DNA of 64,000 bases from a virus. Positions within the stretch are counted from its first letter, which is position 1, and each line of letters starts with the position of its first letter. The DNA lies in IMG/VR virus record IMGVR_UViG_3300024344_000002, positions 1 through 64,000 of that record. One strand, given 5' to 3'. The position numbers and the translations under genes are program-made. This document shows, piece after piece, positions 6,556 to 14,780 of this stretch. Below the pieces are notes generated by a model that was given only the letters and a program-made list of their open reading frames with translations, was not told the origin of the DNA and made no database searches.

Positions 6556-6834
6556 ATGAGAACTGTAAAGATTATTGGCGGTTTTCTGGTTTGTTTGATG
6601 TTAGCAAATATGCTGCTAATGAAACATTATTTTGATATATTAAACGAACCAAAACCCATAGAATTAAAATTGGATGCACCTAACTTAGTTCAAATGCAAC
6701 AACGAATAGATGCTATATACGAAGAGTGCAAATTACGCGACTCTGCAATATATAGAGAAGTATTGAACTTAAGAAATGATTTAAATGGACAAAAATCTAT
6801 AGATTCGAGGGATAAGATTGCGGGATTACAATAA
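6556..6834 (+). CDS. Small membrane-anchored coiled-coil protein
   Basis: 92 residues when read from the ATG at 6556, which has GAGAGGCTTACT before it. An upstream TTG at 6529 lacks one. Residues 5-26 (KIIGGFLVCLMLANMLLMKHYF) form one membrane segment with a short cytoplasmic N-terminus, and the remainder is charged and helical. Position just before an HNH gene and the terminase is reminiscent of i-spanin or holin-associated proteins, but no lysis enzyme is nearby. The function is therefore left open. Confidence 0.55.
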   Translation: MRTVKIIGGFLVCLMLANMLLMKHYFDILNEPKPIELKLDAPNLVQMQQRIDAIYEECKLRDSAIYREVLNLRNDLNGQKSIDSRDKIAGLQ

Positions 6835-7102
6835 TCCAGTCTATCAGGATTGGAGAAAAAGAGTATACAAGCGGGATAAGCATAAATGCCAAATGCCCGG
6901 CTGTGGATATAAGAGAGCATTAAATGCCCATCATATAAAACGTTGGGCAGATGCTCCTTACTTACGATATGATATTGATAATGGAATTACCCTTTGCTGG
7001 AAGTGTCACAAAGAGGTAACTGGTTCTGAGGGTAGTTACGAACCTTTATTCATGGATATCGTAAGGAAAAACAATGGGAAAGATACCAACTCTGATTCTT
7101 AG
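6818..7102 (+). CDS. HNH endonuclease near the terminase genes
   Basis: 94 residues starting at a TTG (6818) with GAGGGATAAGA upstream. The HNH fold is clear: zinc-binding CQMPGC (24-29) and CWKC (60-63), the HH pair at 38-39, Asn55 and His64. Proteins of this size and layout encoded beside terminase genes in HK97-like phages assist DNA cleavage during packaging. That role is inferred here from location and family. It overlaps the previous gene by 17 bases and the glycosyltransferase gene by 29. Confidence 0.85.
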   Translation: MRDYNNPVYQDWRKRVYKRDKHKCQMPGCGYKRALNAHHIKRWADAPYLRYDIDNGITLCWKCHKEVTGSEGSYEPLFMDIVRKNNGKDTNSDS

Positions 7103-7901
7103 TAAAGACAGAGCGCCTCAACTAAGACTTTTGATTGAAAGTCTCTACGCTAATGCCACTGGCATATTTGAGCCTTATGTTCTATGGAAGGCTACTACTC
7201 AAGAACACCAAAACGGATATTACAAACTACAATCCGAAAAACTTGGTGTAAATTGGAGTAGAGAAACATACATGCTAGAAAATCTTTATGCGTTTCTACA
7301 AATGTTTCAAGATCAGCATTTTGCATTGTTCATGGACGATTGCATATTCTATAAACCCCTCAGAAAGACTCCAGAAGAGCTTCTAAGCCTATTTGATGAT
7401 GATACTTGGTGTCTGAGCCTAAGACTGGGAGAGAACACTACAGAAAGCACTAAGAAGCCTCTACAGCCTGTGTATAAGAAAGACGGGTTTATTAAGTATA
7501 ACTTCAAAGAACATGAAGCATATGATAACTATGGATTTTACTTTAGTTGGGATGGCGTAGTATATAATACTAACGAAGTTTTAAAAATGTTTAATAACGA
7601 CGACTTTTGTGGAACAGATAATCAATACGCTATACTTCCACAAAAGATAGAAAACTTTATGTCGAACAAACGAGATGAGTGTGAAAAGGATCTTATTTGC
7701 TGCCCAACAGAAAGTCATGTTGTTTCTATGAATTACAACTCAACTCATCCTAATGCGAGCTTTAATGATGTTCCATTGGATGAATTGGTAAAAGCTTATC
7801 TTGAACAACATATGACAATTGACTTTGACACAATTGATTTTAATGACATAAATGGCACGCATGACAATAGATCATTTGCATTGAGACCAATAATGCTATG
7901 A
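7074..7901 (+). CDS. GT-A-type glycosyltransferase
   Basis: 275 residues. The N-terminus (PTLILSKDRAPQLRLLIESL) is the usual first strand and helix of family-2-like glycosyltransferases. ALFMDDCIFYKP (84-95) carries an Asp-Asp in the place of the metal-binding DxD. A later conserved-looking block is WDGVVYNTNEV. AAGGAAAAACA precedes the ATG at 7074. It ends with an ATGA overlap with the nuclease gene. It would transfer a sugar from a nucleotide-sugar donor, possibly one derived from the gmd product. The acceptor is not known. No membrane segment is seen. Confidence 0.65.
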   Translation: MGKIPTLILSKDRAPQLRLLIESLYANATGIFEPYVLWKATTQEHQNGYYKLQSEKLGVNWSRETYMLENLYAFLQMFQDQHFALFMDDCIFYKPLRKTPEELLSLFDDDTWCLSLRLGENTTESTKKPLQPVYKKDGFIKYNFKEHEAYDNYGFYFSWDGVVYNTNEVLKMFNNDDFCGTDNQYAILPQKIENFMSNKRDECEKDLICCPTESHVVSMNYNSTHPNASFNDVPLDELVKAYLEQHMTIDFDTIDFNDINGTHDNRSFALRPIML

Positions 7902-8380
7902 AATATATAGTTCTTAGAGACACAAGAGAAAAAACTGGTTGGGATTTCAAGACTCACGACAAATGTAGAGCTGTAGTAGATTGGGGTCTGAAAACAGGAG
8001 ACTACACAGTTAGAGGTCTTGAAAAACATCTAGTCGTGGAAAGAAAGGCTAGTACCGGCGAGTTAGCTATGAACCTTGGCAAAAAGCGTTCTGCTTTTGA
8101 AGCTGAGATAAAACGAATGGATAACTTTAGATGGAAATATATACTATGCGAGTTTTCCATTGACGATCTTATGAATTTTCCTCAAAACTCTGGGATACCT
8201 AAGAAACAGCTACAATACGTTCGCATGAATGGTAAGTTTATGTGGAAAAAACTTTGCGAATACCAAGAACAGCATGGAGTTCAGATTGTCTTCTGCGACA
8301 ACAAAATAAACGCTCAAGAAAGAGCTATGTTCATATTTGATGAAGTTACGGAGATATTATTACGTGAAGACGCAAAGTGA
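7898..8380 (+). CDS. ERCC4 (XPF)-type nuclease
   Basis: 160 residues made almost entirely of one ERCC4 nuclease domain. It shows LRDTREKTGWDF (6-17), LKTGDYTV (31-38) and the hallmark VVERKAS with Glu48-Arg49-Lys50. In eukaryotic and archaeal members these residues cut branched DNA with metal ions. The usual ERKxxxD acidic residue after the motif is shifted here (ERKASTGE), a small deviation. The gene overlaps the glycosyltransferase by four bases and the start of the large terminase. It may trim branched replication DNA before packaging. Confidence 0.8.
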   Translation: MKYIVLRDTREKTGWDFKTHDKCRAVVDWGLKTGDYTVRGLEKHLVVERKASTGELAMNLGKKRSAFEAEIKRMDNFRWKYILCEFSIDDLMNFPQNSGIPKKQLQYVRMNGKFMWKKLCEYQEQHGVQIVFCDNKINAQERAMFIFDEVTEILLREDAK

Positions 8381-10340
8381 TCATATCAAAGCTATAAGTG
8401 ATGCTTGGCTTAATATCAATGTAGATGATTCTAAAATAGTAAATCCATTTAGTGTTCCTACAGAAGAAGAGTTTACTACTAAGTTAACTTGGTTAATGAC
8501 TAACCCAGAATACTTTTCTTTTATATGTAAAGAACTTCTAAACATTGATATACTTCCGACACAGGCTCTTATGCTTAAAGAGATGTGGAATAGAAAATTC
8601 CCTATGCTTATTGCTAGTCGTGGTTTCGGTAAGTCTTTTATACTTTCTGTCTATGCAATCCTCAGAGCTTTATTAATGCCGGGGAGAAAAATAGTTATCG
8701 TTGGTGCTGCTTTCCGTCAATCTAAAGTTCTCTTTGAATACATGGATAGTGTGTGGCGTAATTCACCCCTATTAAGAGACATAGTTGGCGGAAGCGGCGG
8801 ACCAAGAAGAGATGTTGATATGTGTAGGCTAAAAATTGGTGATAGCCAAGTCACATGCCTACCTCTTGGTGACGGTAGTAAAATTCGTGGTCAACGTGCT
8901 AATGATATTATTGCTGATGAATTTGCATCTATTCCTAGAGAGATATTTGAGAATGTTGTTGCTGGTTTTGCCGCTGTTAGCGCTTCGCCTGTTGAAAATG
9001 TAAGAAGAATAGCTGCTGAGAAAAAAGCTATTGAACTTGGAAAACTTACAAAAGATGAACAACAAGCGCATGAAGAAGGTGCAAACCAAATTATTCTTTC
9101 TGGTACTGCATATTATGATTTCAATCATTTTGCTGAATACTGGAAAAAATGGAAAAGCTTTATAACAAGCCAAGGAGATCCTAAGAAGTTAGAAGAAATA
9201 TTTGGTGAAGATGGGGTTCCTGACGGTTTTGATTGGCGTCAGTATTCTATCATTCGAGTTCCTTTTGAGCTTTTACCGGAAGGTTTCATGGATGCTGCTC
9301 AGGTTGCTCGCTCAAAAGCCACAGTTCACTCAGGAATCTATCAAATGGAGTTTGGCGCGTGTTTCTCTACTGATAGTAATGGTTTCTTCAAACGCTCTTT
9401 GATTGAGTCTTGTGTTGTTTCTCCTCAAAAACCTGTCAATCTTCCAAGTGGAGAAGTCAATTTTAGGGCTATGTTAAGAGGTAATCCAAACTGTAGATAC
9501 GTTTATGGCATTGACCCTGCTTCCGAAGTGGACAACTTTTCCATCGTCATCATGGAGGTTCACGAAGACCATAGTAGAGTTGTATATTCTTGGACTACCA
9601 ATAGGAGTAGACATAAAGAGCAATTAAAAGCTGGTGTAGCAGACGAAACAGATTTCTATTCTTATTGTGCTAGAAAAATTAGAGATCTAATGAAAGTCTT
9701 TCCATGTCAAGAAATAGCATTAGATGCACAAGGTGGTGGTATAGCAATTATTGAAGCCTTGCACGACAAAGACAAGATACGAGAAGGTGAATTACCAATT
9801 TGGCCTACTATCGACGATAAAAAAGAAAAAGACACTGACGGCGAAGCAGGATTACATATTGTAGAAATGATACAGTTCGCTAAGGCTGATTGGGTATCAG
9901 AGGCAAATCACGGGCTTAGAAAAGACTTTGAAGATAAAACCGTATTGTTTCCCCATTTTGATACAGCGACTCTTGGGTTAGCTATATCTGATGACAAAAT
10001 AAAAAATAGACTATATGACACACTAGAAGATTGTGTAATGGAAATAGAAGAATTAAAAGATGAACTTTCTATGATTATTATTACACAGACAACTACTGGT
10101 AGAGATAAGTGGGATACTCCTGAAGTAAAACTTCCCGGCGGAAGAAAAGATAGACTAAGAAAGGACCGTTATTCATCTTTAATAATGGCAAACATGTCTG
10201 CAAGAAGAATTCTTAGAACAGCTCCACCTCCTGTATATGATACTATTGGTGGTTTTGCTGGTGGAATTAAAGGTGATATGTCTGGGCCTGAATACGTTGG
10301 TCCAGCTTGGTTTACCGAAGGAATGAAAGATGTTTATTGA
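8364..10340 (+). CDS. terL: Terminase large subunit
   Basis: 658 residues from a GTG at 8364, preferred because ACGGAGATATTATTAC precedes it. ATG 8340 has no ribosome binding site. This is the ATP-driven DNA packaging motor and headful or site nuclease. Walker A is ASRGFGKS (84-91, Lys90) and Walker B is DIIADEFA (Asp185, Glu186). The RNase H-like nuclease carries YGIDPASEVDNFS (Asp384), LDAQGGG (Asp454) and KDRYSS (Asp601), the three expected acidic positions. Length is typical of a large subunit. It ends the packaging unit and is followed by a promoter motif and the portal gene. Confidence 0.95.
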   Translation: MKTQSDHIKAISDAWLNINVDDSKIVNPFSVPTEEEFTTKLTWLMTNPEYFSFICKELLNIDILPTQALMLKEMWNRKFPMLIASRGFGKSFILSVYAILRALLMPGRKIVIVGAAFRQSKVLFEYMDSVWRNSPLLRDIVGGSGGPRRDVDMCRLKIGDSQVTCLPLGDGSKIRGQRANDIIADEFASIPREIFENVVAGFAAVSASPVENVRRIAAEKKAIELGKLTKDEQQAHEEGANQIILSGTAYYDFNHFAEYWKKWKSFITSQGDPKKLEEIFGEDGVPDGFDWRQYSIIRVPFELLPEGFMDAAQVARSKATVHSGIYQMEFGACFSTDSNGFFKRSLIESCVVSPQKPVNLPSGEVNFRAMLRGNPNCRYVYGIDPASEVDNFSIVIMEVHEDHSRVVYSWTTNRSRHKEQLKAGVADETDFYSYCARKIRDLMKVFPCQEIALDAQGGGIAIIEALHDKDKIREGELPIWPTIDDKKEKDTDGEAGLHIVEMIQFAKADWVSEANHGLRKDFEDKTVLFPHFDTATLGLAISDDKIKNRLYDTLEDCVMEIEELKDELSMIIITQTTTGRDKWDTPEVKLPGGRKDRLRKDRYSSLIMANMSARRILRTAPPPVYDTIGGFAGGIKGDMSGPEYVGPAWFTEGMKDVY

Positions 10341-10341
10341 T

Positions 10342-10353
10342 TTGGTGTATAAT
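10342..10353 (+). promoter_or_regulatory. Late-type promoter motif TTGGTGTATAAT, site A
   Basis: Lies in the terminase-portal gap, 52 bases before the portal ATG. It contains TATAAT but has no TTGACA-like element 17 bases upstream (GAAAGA there). The same 12-base motif recurs at 12680, 15850 and 33227. Confidence 0.7.
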
Positions 10354-10404
10354 CAATTAGATTAATTCCCCGATCATTCTAATTGCAATTCAATAGGTAT
10401 ATAG

Positions 10405-12654
10405 ATGGCTAACGACAACCCAATCAAAGATCAACAAAAGACTCAAGCGTTTGTCACTTGGTCTGATGATTCTGGAAAGAGACAAGCTCTTGCTGATACT
10501 TCAGATAATATAGATTCTTACGATGGAATTCAAAAGGCCGCAGCCTATAACCGCAGATCCTTTTTAGACCTTGAGCCTAACCGTTCGGTAAGAACTGGAT
10601 TTACCAGAGAAGACTATAACAGATTTAGATCTACCGAATCTGTCCCAAAGCAGCAAAAAGACGCAATAAGAATGTGTATGCAGGCTTATGACAAAGTTGG
10701 GATAATTAGAAATGTCATAGATCTTATGGCCGACTTTGCTGGTCAGGGAATTACTATTGTTCATCCAAATAAAAGAATAGAAAAGTTTTTTAGAGCTTGG
10801 TTCAACAAAGTTAATGGAAAAGAAAGAAGTGAACGTTTTTTAAACACTCTATATAGATGTGGAAATGTAATTGTAAAAAGAAGAACAGCTAAAATTAACA
10901 AAAGAGCTGAAAAGAATCTTCGGGCTTCTGGCGATACGGACATGGACATAATTGACCTAAAAGTACCCAGAAGAGAAATACCTTGGAGATTTGACTTTCT
11001 TAATCCACTATCTGTAGAAGTTATTGGAGATGAGCTAGCTACATTTGTTGGTCAACCTCGGTACGCTCTTAGAGTCTCTAAACTTGTAAGAAACCTAGCT
11101 AATAAGGGGATTGTTGGAGATAGTCCGCATCATAGAAACCTTACTGCGATGCTTCCTCCAGACATTTTGTCAGCAGTCAAAGATGGTCAGTCTGTTATAC
11201 CTTTAGACCCAGAAAAGGTTTCTGTACACTTTTACAAGAAAGACGATTGGCTTGTTTGGGCTAATCCTATGATTTATGCGATCTTAGACGATATTATTAT
11301 GCTAGAAAAAATGAAGCTAGCAGATATATCAGCTCTTGATGGTGCTATATCGAATATAAGACTTTGGACTCTTGGTGATTTAGATAATAAGATCTTACCT
11401 ACTAAATCTGCGATTAATAAGCTAAGAAACATTCTTGCTAGCAATGTTGGTGGCGGAACTATGGATTTAGTATGGGGTCCTGAACTTAACTTTACAGAAT
11501 CTAGCACTCAAGTATTTAAATTCTTAGGAAAAGAAAAATACGAACCTGTACTTACCAATATATATGCGGGTCTTGGTGTTCCTCCTACTCTTACTGGCGC
11601 TGCTGGCTCAAGTGGTGGGTTTACTAATAACTTTATAAGTTTAAAGACTCTTGTTGAAAGACTAGAGTATGGTCGTCAGGTTTTAGTTAATTGGTGGAAC
11701 CAAGAGCTTGAAGTCGTACAAAAGGCTATGGGTTTTAGACTACCTGCAAAAATCCACTTCGACCAGATGGTACTATCCGATGAAGCCTCTGAGAAGAATC
11801 TACTAATACAATTGGCTGACAGGAACATTATTAGTGCTGAAACTGTCATCGAAAGATTTGGAGAAATTCCTGAGATAGAAAAAATTAGAATTAGAAGAGA
11901 AGAAAAAGATAGAAAGGGAGAAGCTATGCCTCAAAAGGCTGGCCCATACCACAATCCTCAACATCGTAATGATCTTGAAAAGATTGCTTTGACCAAAGAT
12001 TCTATGAATCCAGAGGATTTTGGTTTAGTTCCTTCTCCAGATACTGGTGATCATCCTTTCACAGACCCCAAAGATAGAAGGGATAAAATCAGTATTGACA
12101 ACGAAAAAGAAGAAAAAGACGAAAAGAAGTTTGAGAAAGAACAAAAAAGAATGGAGTTGAAGAAGCAAGATGAACCAGCTCCAAAAGAGGATAAGTTTAA
12201 TCCTACCGGAAGACCTGAAGATGGAAGACCTAAAAATTCAAAGGACAAGATGAAGAGAAAAGAAAAAGAAGTTAAACCTCGTCAAACTGTTAATAGTGAG
12301 TTTGTTGGTATATCTTTGTGGGCTACTAAGGCACAAGAAGAAATTACCGAAGTGGTTAATCCCGCTATACTGGCTCACTTTCAAAAGAAGAGTATAAGGT
12401 CTCTAACAAAAAGCCAAATTGACCAATTAGAACATCTAAAACTATGCATACTATGCGGTATACAACCTTTTATTGATATAGATCCTTCAATGGTTGCGGC
12501 TTTACTTAACTCACCAGTTTCGGTCTCAAAAGAGGTGGCTTCTATCATAAAAAATCTGAAAGATGATTTTTCCGTAAGAAACGATAGACAACCAAACATA
12601 GATGAGCTTCGTCAAATCAATGTTTCTGCTTATGCTTTAAGTAAAACATCATAG
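10405..12654 (+). CDS. Portal protein
   Basis: 749 residues, longer than the common 450-550. The dodecameric portal forms the DNA entry channel at one capsid vertex. The body at about residues 60-500 has portal-like features: an N-terminal AYDKVGIIRNVIDLMADFAGQ helix block, GVPPTLTGAAGSSGGF before the stem and crown helices, and NIISAETVIERFG near the end of the core. Residues about 500-640 are a highly charged Lys/Glu-rich, probably disordered tail, followed by a small hydrophobic C-terminal helical domain. Location directly after the large terminase and before the protease supports the call. Confidence 0.88.
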   Translation: MANDNPIKDQQKTQAFVTWSDDSGKRQALADTSDNIDSYDGIQKAAAYNRRSFLDLEPNRSVRTGFTREDYNRFRSTESVPKQQKDAIRMCMQAYDKVGIIRNVIDLMADFAGQGITIVHPNKRIEKFFRAWFNKVNGKERSERFLNTLYRCGNVIVKRRTAKINKRAEKNLRASGDTDMDIIDLKVPRREIPWRFDFLNPLSVEVIGDELATFVGQPRYALRVSKLVRNLANKGIVGDSPHHRNLTAMLPPDILSAVKDGQSVIPLDPEKVSVHFYKKDDWLVWANPMIYAILDDIIMLEKMKLADISALDGAISNIRLWTLGDLDNKILPTKSAINKLRNILASNVGGGTMDLVWGPELNFTESSTQVFKFLGKEKYEPVLTNIYAGLGVPPTLTGAAGSSGGFTNNFISLKTLVERLEYGRQVLVNWWNQELEVVQKAMGFRLPAKIHFDQMVLSDEASEKNLLIQLADRNIISAETVIERFGEIPEIEKIRIRREEKDRKGEAMPQKAGPYHNPQHRNDLEKIALTKDSMNPEDFGLVPSPDTGDHPFTDPKDRRDKISIDNEKEEKDEKKFEKEQKRMELKKQDEPAPKEDKFNPTGRPEDGRPKNSKDKMKRKEKEVKPRQTVNSEFVGISLWATKAQEEITEVVNPAILAHFQKKSIRSLTKSQIDQLEHLKLCILCGIQPFIDIDPSMVAALLNSPVSVSKEVASIIKNLKDDFSVRNDRQPNIDELRQINVSAYALSKTS

Positions 12655-12679
12655 AGATATTAGTGATTTTTATTTGTAT

Positions 12680-12691
12680 ATGGTGTATATT
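12680..12691 (+). promoter_or_regulatory. Late-type promoter motif ATGGTGTATATT, site B
   Basis: Found in the portal-protease gap, with the protease ATG only 17 bases downstream and an AGAGGTGATCT ribosome binding site between. It differs from the other sites by AT instead of AA within the -10 hexamer. A transcript starting about 7 bases downstream would have a very short leader. Confidence 0.55.
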
Positions 12692-12707
12692 TTTTTAGAG
12701 GTGATCT

Positions 12708-14222
12708 ATGAAAATATATGAATCAGAGATTACTGACGGTTTAGAAGAAGTTATTTCTACTAATGCAAGTGTGGCTTATTCTACTCCCGTTAGTATTTAT
12801 ATACCTAGTAAAAAACAAAAGAACGTTATTCAAAATTTGGTTGTTGCTAATGAAGCAGTTGCCGAAAACAAAGATCAATTTGATTTGTACTATTTGAATT
12901 CTGTTCTTGTTTCTACTGGATGGAATAAAAACGATGATGTTTTTCACCCTCAAGAAACTTGGGCGGCAAAAGACACTCCAGTAGACAAACAATTTAACTT
13001 TATGCATGATGAGTCAGATATCATTGGGCATATTACTGGAAGCTTAGTTGTTGATCAAGATGGCACTGAAATATCAGATACTTCTAACGCAGAAAAATTT
13101 GATATCATTACTAGCGCTGTTATCTACAACAGCTGGACTAATCCAGAATTAAAAGAAAGAATGACAAAAATCATTTCCGAAATAGAAGAAGGAAAATGGT
13201 TTGTGTCTATGGAATGCCTGTTTAATGATTTTGATTATGCAGTTATCACACCTGATGATGAACATAAGGTCATCGCTAGAGATGATGCATCTGCATTTTT
13301 AACAAAACATTTAAGGGCGTATGGAGGAAATGGAAAGTACGAAGGATACACGGTAGGAAGACTTTTGAGGAATATTGCGTTCTCTGGGAAGGGCTTAGTC
13401 AGCAATCCCGCTAATCCGCGAAGTGTGATTCTTAATGATGTCGAATCTTTTGCTGGGACGCAAGCAGAAGAAATAACTAACTCTAATATATATATGGAGA
13501 CTAATCATATGTCTGATGTTCTTAAAGAACAGGTTGAAGAGTTAAAGGCTGAATTAGCGACTGCTAAAGAAGAAGCCAAAGCTCTAGAGACCGAAATGAC
13601 TAAACAGAAAGAAGAAGAAATTCAATCCAAGATTGAAGCCTTTGAAGCTGTTGTTTCCGAAAAAGATTCAGCTATTGCTGAAGCTCAAGCTGCTGTTGAA
13701 GTTGCTGAAGCTAAAGTTGCTGAACTTGAAGAAACTATTGCGAAAAAGGACGAAGAATTGTCTGAAGCTAAAGCCAAGATTGAAGCTCATGAAGCAGAAG
13801 TCAAGACTTTGGCAAGAAAGGCTGCTCTCGTTGAAGCTGGCGCTACAGAAGAAGAAGTTGAAGAAACTTTGGCTGCTTTCTCTGATGCTACAGATGAAAT
13901 GTTTGAGCAAGTTGTTGCTCTCATGAAGAAAAAGGGCAATTTTCCCTTTAAGAAGAAAGAAGATAAAGAAGAAGATGAAGAAGAAGCTTTGAAAAAACCT
14001 AAAGCCGAAGAAGTTGAAGCAGAAGAAGCCGAAGAAGCTGAAGCTGAAGAAACAGATGAAGCTGAAGAAGAAGCTGAAGCTGAAATTCTTGAGGAAGTTG
14101 AAGAAGAAGCAGAAGCAGCCTTAGCTGATGCTGGTGACGATTCTATTGAAGAATTACGAACTAGTGCTAGTGATTGGCTTGAAAACAACGTTCTTCGTTC
14201 CACTGCAAGTATCAATAAGTAA
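12708..14222 (+). CDS. Prohead protease with fused C-terminal scaffold
   Basis: 504 residues. Residues about 1-255 are a prohead-protease-like domain, with candidate catalytic His100 in FNFMHDESD and Ser167 in KWFVSMECLF. This is a layout typical of S78/U35-type assembly proteases that cut scaffold and capsid arms during maturation. Residues 268-395 are a long Ala/Glu/Lys coiled coil, and 405-480 are an extremely acidic Glu/Ala run. Scaffolds have exactly this character. AGAGGTGATCT before the ATG gives strong translation. It stands between portal and capsid, the classical place, and contains an internal start at 13509 (separate entry). Confidence 0.85.
   Translation: MKIYESEITDGLEEVISTNASVAYSTPVSIYIPSKKQKNVIQNLVVANEAVAENKDQFDLYYLNSVLVSTGWNKNDDVFHPQETWAAKDTPVDKQFNFMHDESDIIGHITGSLVVDQDGTEISDTSNAEKFDIITSAVIYNSWTNPELKERMTKIISEIEEGKWFVSMECLFNDFDYAVITPDDEHKVIARDDASAFLTKHLRAYGGNGKYEGYTVGRLLRNIAFSGKGLVSNPANPRSVILNDVESFAGTQAEEITNSNIYMETNHMSDVLKEQVEELKAELATAKEEAKALETEMTKQKEEEIQSKIEAFEAVVSEKDSAIAEAQAAVEVAEAKVAELEETIAKKDEELSEAKAKIEAHEAEVKTLARKAALVEAGATEEEVEETLAAFSDATDEMFEQVVALMKKKGNFPFKKKEDKEEDEEEALKKPKAEEVEAEEAEEAEAEETDEAEEEAEAEILEEVEEEAEAALADAGDDSIEELRTSASDWLENNVLRSTASINK
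13509..14222 (+). CDS. Nested scaffold protein from an internal in-frame start
   Basis: In-frame ATG at codon 268 of the protease gene, preceded by GGAGA at 13496-13500 with 8 bases of spacing, which is a strong internal ribosome binding site. The product would be 237 residues beginning MSDVLKEQVEELKAEL: coiled coil followed by an acidic tail and no protease residues. This mirrors the lambda C/Nu3 arrangement, in which the scaffold is translated from inside the protease gene. The start falls precisely between the protease domain and the coiled coil. Expression is inferred from sequence only. Confidence 0.7.
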   Translation: MSDVLKEQVEELKAELATAKEEAKALETEMTKQKEEEIQSKIEAFEAVVSEKDSAIAEAQAAVEVAEAKVAELEETIAKKDEELSEAKAKIEAHEAEVKTLARKAALVEAGATEEEVEETLAAFSDATDEMFEQVVALMKKKGNFPFKKKEDKEEDEEEALKKPKAEEVEAEEAEEAEAEETDEAEEEAEAEILEEVEEEAEAALADAGDDSIEELRTSASDWLENNVLRSTASINK

Positions 14223-14246
14223 TTTTATTTTTAAGGAGACATTCAA

Positions 14247-14747
14247 ATGGCTTTAAAAGCTGATAGAAATGAACTCGATGTCGATATTTCCTTTTTCTAC
14301 AATGCTGGTACTGCTACTCGCGGTGGTGTTGTATGTTTATCGACCGTTGGTTCTGGTGCAGCAATGGACCAAGCTGGCGCAAAGGTAGCTTATTCGGCAG
14401 GTACTGATTCGACTATTCCAGTTGGTATTTTGCTCAATGATGTTGTTAACCTTGACCTTACTCGTCAACATATTAATTGGCACAAGGATGAGGTTCAAAA
14501 AGGTGGTAAGGTTTCTGTACTTAAAAAAGGTACAATCGTTACCAATATGATTAAGACCACTGGTGCGGGCTACGGCACGCCAGCAGCTGGTTCTATTGCT
14601 TACGTTGCTTCTGGAGATGCTGGATACATTAGTTCAGTCGCTTCTAACGACAACAAAGCAAATCTCGCAATTGGTAGGTTCCTTTCCACGGCAGATGAAG
14701 ACGGATACTATAAAGTAGAAGTCAATCTTCCCGGAACCCAAGGTTAA
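14247..14747 (+). CDS. Capsid decoration / head stabilisation protein
   Basis: 166 residues. AAGGAGACATTCAA is a strong ribosome binding site. The sequence is small, beta-rich and Gly/Ala/Val-rich (RGGVVCLSTVGSG..., VPVGILLNDVV-like segment, KGGKVSVLKKGTIVTN). This resembles the DUF2190-type and lambda D-like proteins that bind the outside of the capsid lattice. It lies between the protease/scaffold and major capsid genes, the normal position for a decoration protein. It shares the capsid gene's higher G+C and favoured codons, consistent with high expression. Confidence 0.7.
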   Translation: MALKADRNELDVDISFFYNAGTATRGGVVCLSTVGSGAAMDQAGAKVAYSAGTDSTIPVGILLNDVVNLDLTRQHINWHKDEVQKGGKVSVLKKGTIVTNMIKTTGAGYGTPAAGSIAYVASGDAGYISSVASNDNKANLAIGRFLSTADEDGYYKVEVNLPGTQG

Positions 14748-14780
14748 TTAACTAACAATCCTTAATAGGAGATATAAATA

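Noticed and set aside
13787-14215. 142-codon Ser/Ala minus-strand frame opposite the scaffold
   Set aside because: Pure complement of the GAA/GCT-rich acidic tail, which gives TTC and AGC codons.
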